The position numbers and the translations under genes were made by a program. A model generated the notes under the pieces. That model saw only the letters and a list, made by a program, of their open reading frames with translations. It had not been told where the DNA came from and searched no databases. A stretch of DNA of 14,674 bases from an uncultured Clostridia bacterium (lineage in GTDB: Bacteria > Bacillota > Clostridia > Oscillospirales > Acutalibacteraceae). Location: positions 1 through 14,674 of the forward strand of contig CAMGDK010000027.1 in NCBI GenBank assembly GCA_946042285.1, given 5' to 3'. Below are positions 14,311-14,674 of the stretch, piece by piece; the first letter of the stretch is position 1; each line of letters begins with the position of its first letter.

Positions 14311-14674
14311 ATGAGTTGGTTTATATTAGCGTTGTTGTCTGCGGTGTTTGCCGCGCTTACATCCGTTCTTGCAAAGGTGGGTATAGACGGCGTAAATTCT
14401 AACCTTGCAACTGCGATAAGAACTATTGTAGTGCTTGTCATGGCGTGGGGAATGGTGTTTATAACAAATGCACAGTCGGGATTATCCTCTATCAGCAGGA
14501 AAAGCTGGGTGTTTTTGATTTTATCAGGCTTGGCAACAGGTGCGTCATGGCTTTGCTATTACAAGGCTATTCAGCTCGGCGATGTTTCAAAGGTTGTGCC
14601 GATTGATAAATTGAGCGTTGTAATAACGATGGTCCTTGCATTTGCATTTTTACATGAAAGGTTTAACGCAAGGT
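14311..14674 (+). CDS. EamA/DMT-superfamily small transporter (3' truncated)
   Basis: An open frame of 121 codons runs off the right edge. It begins MSWFILALLSAVFAALTSVL, a membrane helix, and continues with further hydrophobic segments at about 35-52, 66-86 and 98-115. Features such as NLATAIRT, the CYYKAIQLGDVSKVVPIDKLS segment and an FLHER ending fit the EamA family of about 140 residues, a half-size member of the drug/metabolite transporter superfamily; substrates are usually unknown. About 20 residues are missing. GGTGAT at 14301-14306 is the ribosome-binding site for the ATG at 14311; another ATG (14305) overlaps that site and is less likely. It follows sbcC by 25 bases with no terminator visible, so it may be cotranscribed. 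Confidence 0.85.
   Translation, partial: MSWFILALLSAVFAALTSVLAKVGIDGVNSNLATAIRTIVVLVMAWGMVFITNAQSGLSSISRKSWVFLILSGLATGASWLCYYKAIQLGDVSKVVPIDKLSVVITMVLAFAFLHERFNAR

Overview
The window looks like chromosomal DNA of a low-to-moderate GC Gram-positive anaerobe of the Clostridia, plausibly a gut Oscillospiraceae/Ruminococcaceae-type organism. The reasons are strong AGGAGG and GGTGAT ribosome-binding sites, TTG/GTG starts, a YtvI-like AI-2E membrane protein, an ACT-hom-lysC operon and a sialic-acid nanA/nanE pair. This placement is inference. Bases 1-43 are not biological: they match an Illumina Nextera adapter, so the left edge is a contig end.

Layout. The left edge (44-196) carries the last 50 codons of an unidentified gene, overlapping an iron-dependent alcohol dehydrogenase of the phosphonoacetaldehyde-reductase type by 8 bases. 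An OmpR-family response regulator and its membrane histidine kinase follow (1266-3572), preceded by a tandem 11-bp-spaced repeat that looks like an OmpR/PhoB-type operator. A TtcA-family PP-loop ATPase (3608-4447) has its own promoter embedded in the end of the kinase gene and ends at a clear intrinsic terminator. A convergent AI-2E family permease (4486-5634, minus) is next.

From 5735 a strong promoter and a short structured leader drive an aspartate-family amino acid operon: an ACT-domain protein with an HTH-like segment, homoserine dehydrogenase (hom) and aspartokinase (lysC). It ends at a terminator shared with the convergent nanA. lysC carries a near-perfect internal ribosome-binding site and in-frame ATG at codon 246, the arrangement that yields the alpha and beta subunits of Bacillus aspartokinase II.

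N-acetylneuraminate lyase (nanA, minus) and ManNAc-6-P 2-epimerase (nanE, plus) are divergently transcribed from back-to-back promoters with a small palindrome at the nanA -35. Together they form two of the three enzymatic steps from sialic acid to GlcNAc-6-P; the kinase (nanK) and transporter are not in the window. nanE is followed at short spacing by the SbcD/SbcC DNA-repair nuclease pair, and then by a truncated EamA/DMT-type transporter running off the right edge.

Most of the window is recognisable housekeeping and metabolic content; I do not see a wholly new multi-gene system. The most interesting signals are regulatory: the lysC internal start, two mutually exclusive hairpins around the Shine-Dalgarno of the hom operon, the tandem repeat before the two-component system, the tightly packed nan promoters, and a recurring GGTGAT-type ribosome-binding site. 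No rRNA, tRNA, CRISPR array, insertion sequence or integrase was seen.
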